The position numbers and the translations under genes were made by a program. From NCBI GenBank assembly GCA_029265355.1, contig JAJUJL010000008.1, forward strand, positions 1-64,000: a stretch of DNA of 64,000 nucleotides, given 5' to 3'. Below, in pieces: positions 1-9,354 of this stretch. Below the pieces are notes generated by a model that saw only the letters and a list, made by a program, of their open reading frames with translations, did not search any database and was not told where the DNA came from. Within the stretch, counting starts at the first letter, position 1. Each line of letters starts with the position of its first letter. This DNA is from Chloroflexota bacterium (GTDB lineage: Bacteria > Chloroflexota > Anaerolineae > Anaerolineales > UBA4823).

Positions 1-35
1 ACTTTTCTTCGACATTTTTTTTCTTACTTATTTTT

Positions 36-62
36 GGGGGTTTGGGGGGTGTGGGGCGGGGG
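36..62 (+). other. G-quadruplex-type G-tract cluster
   Basis: Four runs of four to six G (36-40, 44-49, 53-56, 58-62) with 1-3 base loops fit the G-quadruplex pattern. The same stretch pairs with 64-78 as a GC-rich hairpin with one bulge. It lies just past the 3' end of sbcC. The T-run lies on the wrong side for a normal intrinsic terminator of the minus-strand operon. Bases 1-35 are T-rich and hold no recognisable gene. Confidence 0.5.
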
Positions 63-105
63 TCCGCCCCAACACCCCCATCTCTCCCGAATTTTCGGAT
101 GAGTT

Positions 106-2700
106 CTATATAACACGCAAGATGCTCCCCTGCTCCGTCTTTTCGACCTCGATGCGGTTGGGGAAGGCATCTTTTAATTCGTCGATGTGGGTGATGACCA
201 AAATCTTGGAAAAATCCTGGCGCACCAGATTGATGGCTTCGATCAGGCGCTGTCGCCCTTGTGTATCCTGGCTGCCAAAGCCTTCATCGATGACCAGGGT
301 CTGCAAGCGGGCGCCGGCGCGCTGCGCCAGCACCTCCGCCAGCGCCAGCCGCACCGCAAAGTTCACTCGGAAAGCCTCTCCCCCAGAAAACATCTCATAA
401 TCGCGTGTTCCAGCGCTATCGCTGATCTTTATTTCGAGTGTTTCGCGCAGTTCTTCGCGGCGTCGATCCTTATAGGGCGCCTGGGTTTCGAAACGCACCG
501 ACATGCTGCCGCTGCTTAAACGGTCCAGGATATCGTTGGCGCGTATTTCGATCTGCGGCAATGCCTGTTCGATCAATAGCGCCGGGACGCCATCCTTGCC
601 AAAAGCCATCTCCAACTGGCGGTGATACCCGACCTGGCGGGCATGCAGCTCGCGCTCGGCCTGCAGCGCTTTGCGGCGCGCTTTCAGATCATCCAGCACA
701 GCAACTTGCTGACGGGCTGCGCCAACCGCCATGCGCTGCTGATTTTCGCGCTGTTGGATTTCTAGCAAGGCGCGCTCGGTGGCGTGCAAATCCGGCGCTT
801 GAGCCTGTGCGGCTGCCAATGCAGCAGCAGACTGGTCGTGCTCCTCCTGCTGGCGCTGCACTTGTTCCTCCAAGCGGGCGATTTGAGCCTGGATTTCCTG
901 GATTTCCCTCTCTAAAGGCGCCAAAGCTGCCTGGGCGCTTTCCAGTTTGCGCAGCCGTGCTTCGGAGGCGCGCCCCTGCTGTTCTTTTTGACGCGCTGCC
1001 TGGTGAGCCTGGGCATCGTAGCCGATCATCTTCAGCTCTGCATCGATCTCTGCAAGCGCCTGGCGGAGCTGGGGCGCAAAACAATCCTCTTCCAGCAGGC
1101 GCTGCACCTCCTCCAGGCGCAGCGCGGTATCGGTTTGCCAGCGAGCGAGCGCCTGTTCAGCTTGCTCGATCTGCGCCTCCAGGCGTGAAATGTCACTGGA
1201 GGCTCTGAGGCGATCCTGTTCATAGCGCGACAGGCTGCGGATGCGAGATTCCAACTCAGCCACCAATCCGTCTGCCTGGGTCAATGCTGTTGAATTGGCG
1301 CGGTAGCGATCGCCCATTTCAGTGCCCTGCTGTTGCAAAGATTGGATCAGGGCGGCGCGCTCATCAGCGCTCAGAGGCTGCCCGCACAAAGGACAGGTCG
1401 CTTCTGCGGTTTGTTGCAGGCGAGTGATGCGCTCTCTCAGCGCCTCCATGGCTTCTTTCAGGCGCGGGTTTTCTGCGCGCGCTTCCGCCTGCCGCTGGCG
1501 GGCCTCCTGCTGTTGAGCCTCCAGCCCGGCCTTCTCTTGCAATTTGGTCTCGGCAGCCTTGAGCAGCGCCTGGGCTGTTTTCAAGCGTTCCTGCAGCTCC
1601 TGCAACGCAGCTTTTTGTGATTGGGCGTTGACTTGCTGGGCTTGCAGCGCTTCGAGCTCATGTTTGAGGCGGGTCTCTTCAGCTTGAAGTTGGCGCAGCG
1701 GCTCCTGGCGACGCGCCTCTTGTTCGCGAAAACGACTGGCGATTTCTTCCCAGTACTCCAGGTCGGCGATTGCTTGCTGCCATTCCTTGTATGCCTGCTG
1801 AATTTGGCTGGCTTCTTCGAGCAGGCTGGCATACTCAGACTGTTCACGCTGCCGTTTTTGAAGGCGGGCGGCGAGTTCGTCGCGTTGGACACGCAGCGTA
1901 TCCAACTGCCGCCGCAGGGTCTCCACCAGGCGTCCCTGCTCTGCCAGCACGGCTGCCATCTTGCGCGCCGCCTCCAGCTCCGCTTCGCTGTTCCGGCGCT
2001 GTTGAGCCAGGAGCTCCAGCTCGCTTTCCAGTTGCTTCAGGCGCGCCACGCGCTGCGGTTCCTCAGCGATTTCAGCATTGATTTCCGCCAGGCGCCCATC
2101 GCAGGCTTGAATCTCCGCTTCCAGGCCGCGGCGCAATTCGCTGGCGCGCTGGCGATACTGCTCCCAGATCTCCAGGCCCAAGATACTGGAGAGCACTCGC
2201 TTACGATCGCCGGGGCGTTGTTGGGTAAATTGATCGGCCTTGTTCTGCAAGAAAAAAGAGGCGTTGACAAAGGTCTCGTAATCGAGGCGCAGCGTTTTTT
2301 CCAGGCGCTCCTGAGTCTCGCGCAGGCTGCGCTCGTTGAGCGTTTTCCATGCGCCGGGGATGTGCAGCTCGGAGATATCCTGGAAATTGAGATCACCCTG
2401 GTAAATTTGAAACTCTAACTGGCTGGTTTTGCCACGCGGGCTGGTGCGCTGCACACGGTAAAGGTTATTTTCATATTGGAAAATCAGGCTCACCTGGGCA
2501 GCATCGCAGGCAGAGTTTATCAAAGAGTCATCCCGCTTGCGGGCTTGCCCAAACAGCGCCCAGGTGATCGCATCCAGCAGAGATGATTTCCCAGCGCCGT
2601 TGGCGCCGGAGATACAAGCCAGTTCGAACGCAGTGAAGTCCAGGCGGACTGGCTGGCGATAGGAGAGGAAACCAGAGATGGTGAGTTCGATGGGGATCAT
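106..2700 (-). CDS. sbcC: SbcC-type SMC-like nuclease ATPase
   Basis: This 864-residue protein is the ATPase/coiled-coil subunit of the SbcCD (Rad50/Mre11) complex, which opens hairpins and processes DNA ends during repair and replication. The N-terminus carries a Walker A (GANGAGKSS, near residue 36). Long Gln/Glu/Ala-rich coiled coils flank a zinc hook (CPLCGQ, near residue 435). The C-terminus has the ABC signature region (FSGGE) and Walker B (LVIDEGFGSQD). The length is normal for bacterial SbcC. It follows sbcD by 45 bases in the same direction, so the two subunits are probably made from one transcript, last in an operon that begins near 6,690. Several long open frames on the opposite strand are shadows of its biased codon use. 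Confidence 0.95.
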   Translation of the reverse strand: MIPIELTISGFLSYRQPVRLDFTAFELACISGANGAGKSSLLDAITWALFGQARKRDDSLINSACDAAQVSLIFQYENNLYRVQRTSPRGKTSQLEFQIYQGDLNFQDISELHIPGAWKTLNERSLRETQERLEKTLRLDYETFVNASFFLQNKADQFTQQRPGDRKRVLSSILGLEIWEQYRQRASELRRGLEAEIQACDGRLAEINAEIAEEPQRVARLKQLESELELLAQQRRNSEAELEAARKMAAVLAEQGRLVETLRRQLDTLRVQRDELAARLQKRQREQSEYASLLEEASQIQQAYKEWQQAIADLEYWEEIASRFREQEARRQEPLRQLQAEETRLKHELEALQAQQVNAQSQKAALQELQERLKTAQALLKAAETKLQEKAGLEAQQQEARQRQAEARAENPRLKEAMEALRERITRLQQTAEATCPLCGQPLSADERAALIQSLQQQGTEMGDRYRANSTALTQADGLVAELESRIRSLSRYEQDRLRASSDISRLEAQIEQAEQALARWQTDTALRLEEVQRLLEEDCFAPQLRQALAEIDAELKMIGYDAQAHQAARQKEQQGRASEARLRKLESAQAALAPLEREIQEIQAQIARLEEQVQRQQEEHDQSAAALAAAQAQAPDLHATERALLEIQQRENQQRMAVGAARQQVAVLDDLKARRKALQAERELHARQVGYHRQLEMAFGKDGVPALLIEQALPQIEIRANDILDRLSSGSMSVRFETQAPYKDRRREELRETLEIKISDSAGTRDYEMFSGGEAFRVNFAVRLALAEVLAQRAGARLQTLVIDEGFGSQDTQGRQRLIEAINLVRQDFSKILVITHIDELKDAFPNRIEVEKTEQGSILRVI

Positions 2701-2745
2701 GGCAATAAACTCGTCCGCAACTTGCCAAACATGCGTAGGCTCAGC

Positions 2746-3993
2746 TCAAGCAGGTGTTTCATCAGGGTTATGCACATCATTGATCACCTTCTGGGCGAGT
2801 TGCTCCAGCGCCTGCAGATCTTCATTTTCCAGGTGCCGGCTGCGCCAATAGACATCTAGCAATTCCAGGGGCGTCATGCTGCCGATGGCGCGGTCTTGAG
2901 GAATGCGCACACGCGCCTCGACCTGCGGGCGCTTGACCAGGTGGAACTCGAACGCGCCTGCCGCCCGGCGGCGTAGCTCAGCCTCGTCGATGCTTGCCTC
3001 CCAGTCGCGCGGGTACTCCAGGATCAGGCGCACGATGGCGTCTTTCATCTCGCTCTCTGCCGGGAGAGCCTTCTCCAGGCGCGCAGCGATACTATCTTGC
3101 TCTTCCAGGTGCACATAGCGGCTGATGAAGGGGCGGATATTCTTCAGCTCTCGCCATTCCACCCGGGTCCGCCCGCGTTCGACGCTGGCGATGACAAAGA
3201 ATTTATGATCCTCGTACTCGCCGAAATCGACGCGTTCGATAGAGCCGGGATAAACCACCGGCGGGTGAGCGTTTTCATTCAGGTCTTGCGGCTTGTGGAT
3301 GTGCCCCAGGGCAACATAATCGAACTGGGGGTTTCGCACAAAGGCGCCAGAAAGCACCAGGTCATTGCCCAGCATCACGGTGCGCTCGCCGCCGTATTTT
3401 GCGCCTTGCACCGAGGCGTGGGCGGTGAGCACAATGGGCAGCGCAGGATCGGCGCTCTCCAGCCACCCAGACACCAGGGCATGCAGCCTTTCTTCCAGCG
3501 CTTCGTATACGCTAGTGGTATCTGGCCCAGACAGGTTAAGGTGAGCGATCAATCCCGAGCGAGACACCCAGGGAATCGCCATCACCTGCAGCGGCAAACC
3601 GCCCAGGTCGCTGGGTGTCAAAAAAGCGGGTTTCTCCAGCACGCGCACATGGGGCACTTCCAGGGTGGCAAACGTATCCAGGGCGTGCGCCCTGCCCAGG
3701 GCAGGCGCCAAATCGTGGTTGCCGACCAGCAGCAAGGTGGGAATGCCGGCGCGCGAAAGCCGCATGATGCGCCGCCCCCACTCGCGCTGAAAGGTAGGCG
3801 CAGGGTTGCGGTCTTTGTAAGCGTCGCCGGCAAACAGCACCAGGTCGACCCTTTCTTCGATGGCAGTATCGACGATGGTATCCAGCGACTTCAAGAAATC
3901 CATCACCCGCAGGGGCAGGCCGCTGTGTGGATCGTGGCGCCCATAATTCGCCATATCGATGTGGGCATCAGCAAAGTGCAAAATTCTGACCAT
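2746..3993 (-). CDS. sbcD: SbcD-type DNA exonuclease subunit
   Basis: This 415-residue metallophosphoesterase is the nuclease partner of SbcC (Mre11 family). The phosphoesterase motifs are in order: DAHID near the N-terminus, GDAYKD, GNHD, and ALGHIHKPQ. These are the metal-binding Asp/His/Asn set of the active site. The ATG at 3993 has a good ribosome site (GGGAGG, eight bases upstream), which overlaps the stop codon of the preceding gene, so translation is probably coupled. The C-terminal third is less conserved and should contact the SbcC coiled coil. A DNA repair role is well founded from the family. Confidence 0.95.
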   Translation of the reverse strand: MVRILHFADAHIDMANYGRHDPHSGLPLRVMDFLKSLDTIVDTAIEERVDLVLFAGDAYKDRNPAPTFQREWGRRIMRLSRAGIPTLLLVGNHDLAPALGRAHALDTFATLEVPHVRVLEKPAFLTPSDLGGLPLQVMAIPWVSRSGLIAHLNLSGPDTTSVYEALEERLHALVSGWLESADPALPIVLTAHASVQGAKYGGERTVMLGNDLVLSGAFVRNPQFDYVALGHIHKPQDLNENAHPPVVYPGSIERVDFGEYEDHKFFVIASVERGRTRVEWRELKNIRPFISRYVHLEEQDSIAARLEKALPAESEMKDAIVRLILEYPRDWEASIDEAELRRRAAGAFEFHLVKRPQVEARVRIPQDRAIGSMTPLELLDVYWRSRHLENEDLQALEQLAQKVINDVHNPDETPA

Positions 3994-3994
3994 A

Positions 3995-5314
3995 TCAACC
4001 GCCTCCCAGGCGTTCGAGCTGCTGCCAACCGGCAGTGAAATTCGGGTTCAACTGCACCGCTTGTCGCAGGTCATCTCGCGCTCCAGCGGTATCGCCAAGC
4101 GCCTCGCGCGCCAGGGCGCGCCAGTAAAAGCTTTCCTCCAACACCGGTTCGCTGATCGTGTCCAGCAAGGTAATGTTGGCCAGGTTGATCACATCCTGGT
4201 AGCGCCCGGTGTAGTAGTACGCCCGGTACGGGGAAGTCTGGTACCACAGCATGCGGTAAGGGCGCAGACCGTCTTCCGGCAGGGCGGTGTACAGCGTCGA
4301 GAAGGCATAATCGAAGGCATAGGTGGCGTCGGCGTACTCCAGCAGGTTGACATGGCTGGAGCCGATATTGAAATATGCAAAGTACTGGTCGATGCCGGAG
4401 AGGGTTTCGGCTTCAGCTTTGGCCACTTCCAGAGCATGCCGGTTGGCCCAGTCCGGGTCAGCGTAAGCACCCAACAATGCATAAACTTCCTCGGCGCGCT
4501 CCTCGGGGAACACCACCAGGAACAGGTAATTAAACGAACGCCAGCCCTCGATAAAGTCGGCATACGGGAATTCGTGATCCTTACCATCCTTGATATAAGT
4601 ATCCTGGACGATCAGGACGCCTTTTTGATCGTCGTAGCCGGTGACGAACTGGTAATGCCCCAGCCACCCCAGCCGCCCGGTGTAATCGACCTCGTAATAT
4701 CCTTTCTCGGCCACCACCGGAAAACCTCCAGCGATCAGCCGTTTGAGCACCTCGATGTCGCCGCCTATGCGCAGCAGCGAGCTCAGTTGCGGCGCCTGCT
4801 CGGCGATGAAATCCTGCATCTCGTAGGGCATTACGTTTTTATCGTCGCTGTTGGGCTTGAGGGCCTTGCCAACCACATCGCGGTCGCCTTCCCAGCCCCA
4901 GAAAGTGAGCGCCATGGACAGGTTCGCCGGTCCACAATAGTTCCAGCGCCCATGCTGATCTTCATACTTAACGCCCTCCAACACCACGCGCTCTGGCAAC
5001 GGGGTAGGTGTGATGGTCGGGGTAAGGGTGGGAGTGGGCGTCTGGGTTGGCCCTGCCTGTGTGACAATCGGGCTGGCAGGCGGCGCCTGGGTGGCGGTTG
5101 CAGTGCGCACCCTCGGCGGCGGCAGCGGGGAGGCTTCTGGCACGAACACCGCCTGCTGAGGTGGGTTGATGGCGTATTTGAGGCGCGTGCGCAGCTCGTC
5201 CAGCCGCGGCGCCAGCCGTTCGTTCACTGGCGGCAGGAAGTAGAACAGCGTGCCTGCTAACAGCAGGGCGGGGATGGCGATTGCCAGGGTCAGGGCTTGC
5301 TTGCGTTTACGCAT
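3995..5314 (-). CDS. Membrane-anchored C39-like peptidase with TPR
   Basis: About 439 residues from ATG 5314; an upstream in-frame TTG at 5347 is possible but neither start has a strong ribosome site. After a short basic N-terminus comes one membrane segment (LTLAIAIPALLLAGTLFYFL), then a Thr/Pro linker (TPTPTLTPTITPTP). A C39-type papain-fold domain follows, with Cys in NYCGPANL, His in GHYQFVTGYDD and the following QDTY. The C-terminal third has TPR-like helices ending in a recognisable TPR unit (LAREALGDTAGARDDLRQAV). This suggests an extracytoplasmic cysteine peptidase or peptidase-like protein; the substrate is unknown. It is a paralogue of the next gene upstream and lies 47 bases after it. 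Confidence 0.8.
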   Translation of the reverse strand: MRKRKQALTLAIAIPALLLAGTLFYFLPPVNERLAPRLDELRTRLKYAINPPQQAVFVPEASPLPPPRVRTATATQAPPASPIVTQAGPTQTPTPTLTPTITPTPLPERVVLEGVKYEDQHGRWNYCGPANLSMALTFWGWEGDRDVVGKALKPNSDDKNVMPYEMQDFIAEQAPQLSSLLRIGGDIEVLKRLIAGGFPVVAEKGYYEVDYTGRLGWLGHYQFVTGYDDQKGVLIVQDTYIKDGKDHEFPYADFIEGWRSFNYLFLVVFPEERAEEVYALLGAYADPDWANRHALEVAKAEAETLSGIDQYFAYFNIGSSHVNLLEYADATYAFDYAFSTLYTALPEDGLRPYRMLWYQTSPYRAYYYTGRYQDVINLANITLLDTISEPVLEESFYWRALAREALGDTAGARDDLRQAVQLNPNFTAGWQQLERLGGG

Positions 5315-5361
5315 ATCAGGATGGTCAGGAGGAGGGACACGCCACAAGTGCCGGCGTGCCC

Positions 5362-6687
5362 TTACGGGACGCCGACGCCCAATTTCCGCAGCTCATCGGC
5401 AGCAGCGGTCGAGCTCGGGTTGATGCTGTAGGCGCGCTGGAAGTCTTTGATCGCGCCTTCGCTATCGCCCAGGGCTTCTTTGGCCATCCCCCGCCAATAC
5501 AGGCTCTCTTCCAGGATGGGCTGCGCCAGGAACGAGAGCGTGGTATTTGCCAGGTTAATCACATCCTGGTAGCGACCGACGTGGTAGTAGGCAGCATAAG
5601 GCTCGTGGCGGTACCACAGGGTGCGCCAGGGGCGTACATCCTCGGGCAACGCGGCATACTCGGCAAAAGCCTGGTCGAAGGCCTGGGCTGCGGCGAGGTG
5701 ATCCTGCGCCAGGGAGAGGCTGGCGCCCAGGTTGTACCAGGCGAAGAACAGGTCGCGCCCCTGCAGGTTGAGGATCTCCTGCCGCGCTTTCTCCGCAGCG
5801 TATTGGTAGTTTGCCTGCAGATCGGCATGGAGACCCAGTATGCTGAACAGCTCGGGCTCGCGCTCGGCAGGGTAAGCGACCACATACACATAGTTGAAGT
5901 CTCGCCACCAGCGATCTTGCAAATCCGGGTAAGGGAGCGGGTAATCGGGCATGATGTAGGAATCCTGGGTGATGAAGCGCCCACGGTTATCATCATAGCC
6001 ATTGATTGCCTGGTAATGCCCCATCCAGTCTTCTTTGGGGGGCTGGAAACCTTTCTCGACGATCGCCGGGAAGCCGGCAGCCACCAGTTTCTTCAGCAGT
6101 TCGACATCGCCCCCCACCCGCCACAGCGCCCGCAGGCCGGTCTGCGCCTGGATGAAACGCACCATCTCATCGGGGCTGACATTCTTATCATCGACCGACG
6201 CAAAATTGGGTCGCAGATACAAGCGCGTATCGCGCTGGTCGCCCTGCCAACCCCAGTATGAAAGCAACGTTGCCAGCGTCGCCGGACCGCAGTTGTTCAT
6301 CTGCTGGTACTCGTGGGTGAGCCCGGTGAGCACCACCGAGGCCGGTATGGTCGTAGGAGCAGTTGTGGGGGTGACGGTTGGTTCGGGGGTCAGAGTTGGG
6401 CCAGGCGCCGCCGGAGATGGTTCATGAGTGGCGGTCGCTGTTGGCGGCAAATTGATCGCCGATTGGGTGGCTGCCAGCAGGGTGGCCTGCACGATCGCTT
6501 CGATCTGCTGCTCCTGGGGCAAGAAAACGACTTCTTGGGGTGGATTGAAGTAGTAATATACCTGCGAGCGCAGGTCTGCCAGCCGCCAGGCAAGGCGCGA
6601 ATGCACCGGTGGCAGGAAATACACCAATATGCAAACCAGAATGATGACCAATAAACTGGCAGGGACCAGTACCCAGGTCTTTCGCAT
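5362..6687 (-). CDS. Membrane-anchored C39-like peptidase with TPR (paralogue)
   Basis: This 441-residue protein has the same plan as its downstream neighbour: an N-terminal membrane anchor ending YFLPPVHSR, a Thr/Pro linker, a C39-type domain (Cys in NNCGPATL, His in GHYQAINGYDD, then TQDSY) and C-terminal TPRs (ALGDSEGAIKDFQRAY). The pair clearly arose by tandem duplication; both even keep a YY/NPP motif just after the anchor. It is the first gene of the minus-strand run leading into sbcDC. The TATAAT box at 6695-6700 is so close that the mRNA should start at or next to the ATG. The function is not known; secreted proteolysis or peptidoglycan-peptide handling is a guess from the fold. Confidence 0.8.
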   Translation of the reverse strand: MRKTWVLVPASLLVIILVCILVYFLPPVHSRLAWRLADLRSQVYYYFNPPQEVVFLPQEQQIEAIVQATLLAATQSAINLPPTATATHEPSPAAPGPTLTPEPTVTPTTAPTTIPASVVLTGLTHEYQQMNNCGPATLATLLSYWGWQGDQRDTRLYLRPNFASVDDKNVSPDEMVRFIQAQTGLRALWRVGGDVELLKKLVAAGFPAIVEKGFQPPKEDWMGHYQAINGYDDNRGRFITQDSYIMPDYPLPYPDLQDRWWRDFNYVYVVAYPAEREPELFSILGLHADLQANYQYAAEKARQEILNLQGRDLFFAWYNLGASLSLAQDHLAAAQAFDQAFAEYAALPEDVRPWRTLWYRHEPYAAYYHVGRYQDVINLANTTLSFLAQPILEESLYWRGMAKEALGDSEGAIKDFQRAYSINPSSTAAADELRKLGVGVP

Positions 6688-6694
6688 GGCGGGG

Positions 6695-6703
6695 ATTATA
6701 ACA
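6695..6703 (-). promoter_or_regulatory. Extended -10 promoter, near-leaderless
   Basis: On the minus strand the sequence TGTTATAAT is a full -10 with the TGn extension. Its end is only seven bases before the ATG at 6687, so transcription should begin within about a base of the start codon. No ribosome site fits between them. Confidence 0.6.
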
Positions 6704-6759
6704 TCTCGCTGGGTAAAGGCACTTCGTTGGCGCTTCAGGCGGCGCTGAGAGCGACTGAG

Positions 6760-9132
6760 CTAATCGCCCTGCTCTTCAACCGGCGGGGCGGCAGGGCCGT
6801 AATCCAGCACCTGGCGGGCGCCGGTGCCCATCTCTGGCGGACCAACGATGCCTCTCTCTTCCATACTTTCCACCAGCCGTGCGGCGCGGGTGTAGCCAAT
6901 GCGGAATCTGCGCTGCAACATCGAGATCGAGGCGCGCCCCTCGCGCCGCACCAGGTCGACCGCCTCATTGAACAGCGGGTCGCTGTTCTGTTCGACTTCG
7001 ATTTCGTCCCATAAGGGCATCTGCTTGAGCGGCAGGCCGGAGGCAGGCGCATCCACCACGCCACCCGCGGTGGTCGGAGCGGGCGGCGGTCCAGCAAAAG
7101 CCTGCCAATAGCTTACCAGGCGCTGTATCTCACTGTCGGAGACAAACGTTCCTTGCAGGCGCACCGGCGCAGGTGCATCTGGCGCCTGGAAGAGCATGTC
7201 GCCGCGCCCCAACAACCGTTCCGCACCGGGCTGATCCAAGATCACGCGACTGTCTGTATTGGAAGCCACAGCAAACGCGATGCGCGCCGGGAAATTCGCC
7301 TTGATCAAGCCCGTGACCACATCCACCGAAGGGCGCTGCGTGGCAAGCACCAGGTGGATGCCAGTCGCGCGCGCCAACTGCGCCAGGCGGGTCAGCGTGC
7401 GCTCGGTTTCATCAGGCGCCAGCATCATCAAATCGGCCAGTTCGTCGATGATCACCACCAGATAGGGGATCTTTTTCTCATTGCGGGCAACCTGGCGAGC
7501 GTTGTACTCTTTCACATTGCGGCAGCCAGCCTGCGCCAGTTTGTGGTAGCGCTGATCCATCTCACGCAGCACCCATTGCAGCGCAGCGACCACGCGCTCC
7601 ATTTCAACCACCACCGGCGCCAGCAGGTGGGGGATGCCATTGTAACCAGTCAGTTCCACCCGTTTCGGGTCGACCATGATCAGGCGCAGGTCATCCGGGG
7701 TGTTGAATAGCAGCAGGCAGGCAATCAGCGAATTGACGCACACCGATTTACCCGAACCAGTGGTGCCGGCAATCAGCAGGTGCGGCATGGCAGACAGGTC
7801 GGCGGCGAAGGCTTGGCCGGCGACATCCTGGCCAATGGCAAAGCGCAAGGGCGATTTCAGCCGCTTGAAGGCCTCGCTTTCGATCACATCGCGCAGCGCA
7901 ACGGTGCTGATTTCGTCGTTGGGCACCTCGATGCCAACATAACCCTTACCGGGAACCGGCGCCTGGATGCGAATGGTGCGCGCCGAAAGCGCCAAAGCCA
8001 GGTCATCCGCCAGAGCAGCAATTTTGCTGACACGCACGCGCATGCGCCCGTTGCGTGATTCGATGAAATCAGGCTCGACGCCGAACATGGTGATGGTTGG
8101 TCCACGGCTGATCTCGATCACTTTGGCAGGCGCGCCGAACGAAGACAGTGTCTCTTCGATCACTCGCGCCCGGTGCCGGTCGATCTCGTCGTCATGCGCC
8201 ATCTCATCGCCAGGCTCTAAGATCTGCTCGACTTGCGGGAGCGCCCAGGCGCGAACCTGTGCACCTTCAGGCATGTAGCCGCTCACTGGCGCAGGCGCAA
8301 CGGCAATCTGCGGATTCTCCCCGGCAGCCCGCTGCGCTACCAGCGGCGTGGGGCTGCCTGTGTAAGCTGGCGTCGACAGATGCGCCTGTGACGTTGATCT
8401 TCGCGTCCGCAGTTCATCCCAGATATCTTGCAGGCGCTCTATCAGGCCTGGCGCCCAACGGAAGAGATCCGGCACAGAAGTGTCCAAAGTGAAGGCCAGG
8501 CCAATCAGCAACCAGGCCAGTAATGCAATGGCTGCGCCACCCATGCCCAGGGCAGCTTGCAAAACGCTCAGAATGGTGGCGCCGATATAGCCGCCGCCGC
8601 GCCCGGCCTCCGCAAAAGCCAGTGCTTCCCCGCGATTGGCGGGCAGGAGCGACCAGTGCAGCAGCGCCAACAAGTTGGTGAAGAGCAGGCCGATGCCCAA
8701 CATGCGCTCCAGTGAAACCTGGGGAATGCGTTCAAACTTGCGCAGCACCAGCCACAACCCCAGCACAATCATTGCCAGGGGTAAGATATAACCGCCCCAG
8801 CCGAAGCCATCGAAGAAAAATCCCACAATGGAAGACAACATCGGACTGCGGTTGGCAGATGCCAGGCTCAAGGTAATCAGCAACCCGGCGACAGTCAGGC
8901 CGACACCCAAGATATCCAACTGGCGATCCAGCGAAATTTGGGTGGAAACCGGAGCGCTGCGGCGCGGGCGGCTTACCGGGGCCTTCTTGCGCGAGGAACC
9001 GGCGGCGCGCCCGGAGATTGGGCGTGAGGCGGGCTGCTTTGTGGGCGTGGCGCGTTTCACCGGCGCCTTGCCGTCCGGTTTCCCCTTCGAACGACTGGAT
9101 TTGGGTGAGGGTTTTGCCTGTTTTGGCGCCAT
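6760..9132 (-). CDS. ftsK: DNA translocase FtsK/SpoIIIE
   Basis: This protein of about 790 residues pumps chromosomal DNA through the division septum and helps resolve dimers. It has a basic Lys/Pro/Arg-rich N-terminus, then about four membrane segments (roughly residues 70-220), a linker, the RecA-like motor with Walker A (GTTGSGKSV) and Walker B (LVVIIDELADLMM), and a C-terminal winged-helix gamma domain (QRRFRIGYTRAARLVESM) that reads KOPS sites. ATG 9132 is preferred over the in-frame TTG 9159, because it gives a normal start and the upstream residues look like leader. It appears monocistronic, with its own extended -10 at 9171. Confidence 0.95.
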   Translation of the reverse strand: MAPKQAKPSPKSSRSKGKPDGKAPVKRATPTKQPASRPISGRAAGSSRKKAPVSRPRRSAPVSTQISLDRQLDILGVGLTVAGLLITLSLASANRSPMLSSIVGFFFDGFGWGGYILPLAMIVLGLWLVLRKFERIPQVSLERMLGIGLLFTNLLALLHWSLLPANRGEALAFAEAGRGGGYIGATILSVLQAALGMGGAAIALLAWLLIGLAFTLDTSVPDLFRWAPGLIERLQDIWDELRTRRSTSQAHLSTPAYTGSPTPLVAQRAAGENPQIAVAPAPVSGYMPEGAQVRAWALPQVEQILEPGDEMAHDDEIDRHRARVIEETLSSFGAPAKVIEISRGPTITMFGVEPDFIESRNGRMRVRVSKIAALADDLALALSARTIRIQAPVPGKGYVGIEVPNDEISTVALRDVIESEAFKRLKSPLRFAIGQDVAGQAFAADLSAMPHLLIAGTTGSGKSVCVNSLIACLLLFNTPDDLRLIMVDPKRVELTGYNGIPHLLAPVVVEMERVVAALQWVLREMDQRYHKLAQAGCRNVKEYNARQVARNEKKIPYLVVIIDELADLMMLAPDETERTLTRLAQLARATGIHLVLATQRPSVDVVTGLIKANFPARIAFAVASNTDSRVILDQPGAERLLGRGDMLFQAPDAPAPVRLQGTFVSDSEIQRLVSYWQAFAGPPPAPTTAGGVVDAPASGLPLKQMPLWDEIEVEQNSDPLFNEAVDLVRREGRASISMLQRRFRIGYTRAARLVESMEERGIVGPPEMGTGARQVLDYGPAAPPVEEQGD

Positions 9133-9170
9133 GAGAATATCGATCGGAACTGCTCGCAAACCGTGCAGCC

Positions 9171-9179
9171 ATTATAGCA
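9171..9179 (-). promoter_or_regulatory. Extended -10 promoter for ftsK
   Basis: The minus strand reads TGCTATAAT here, a perfect -10 with TGn extension and no good -35. It predicts a start near 9164, about 30 bases before the chosen ftsK ATG. The rest of the gap to 9354 holds nothing recognisable. Confidence 0.55.
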
Positions 9180-9354
9180 CATCGGTTCGGTTAAACTGCA
9201 GGCACCCTGCAACAGCCAGCGCTGCAGTCAGCAAAGCTCGAGCCGCCAGACTGGCACAACGCGCTCAACCGCCGAACTCGTCCAGATCAACCGCTAAAAA
9301 CCTGCTCCAGCAGTGGGCCGGCGCGCGTAACAGCAAGTCAACACGCCTGCGAAT

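Noticed and set aside
1621-2418. Long plus-strand frames opposite sbcC, also at 3097-4038 and 3959-5260.
   Set aside because: They are shadows of the minus-strand genes; sequences are Leu/Gln- or Arg-rich without family features.
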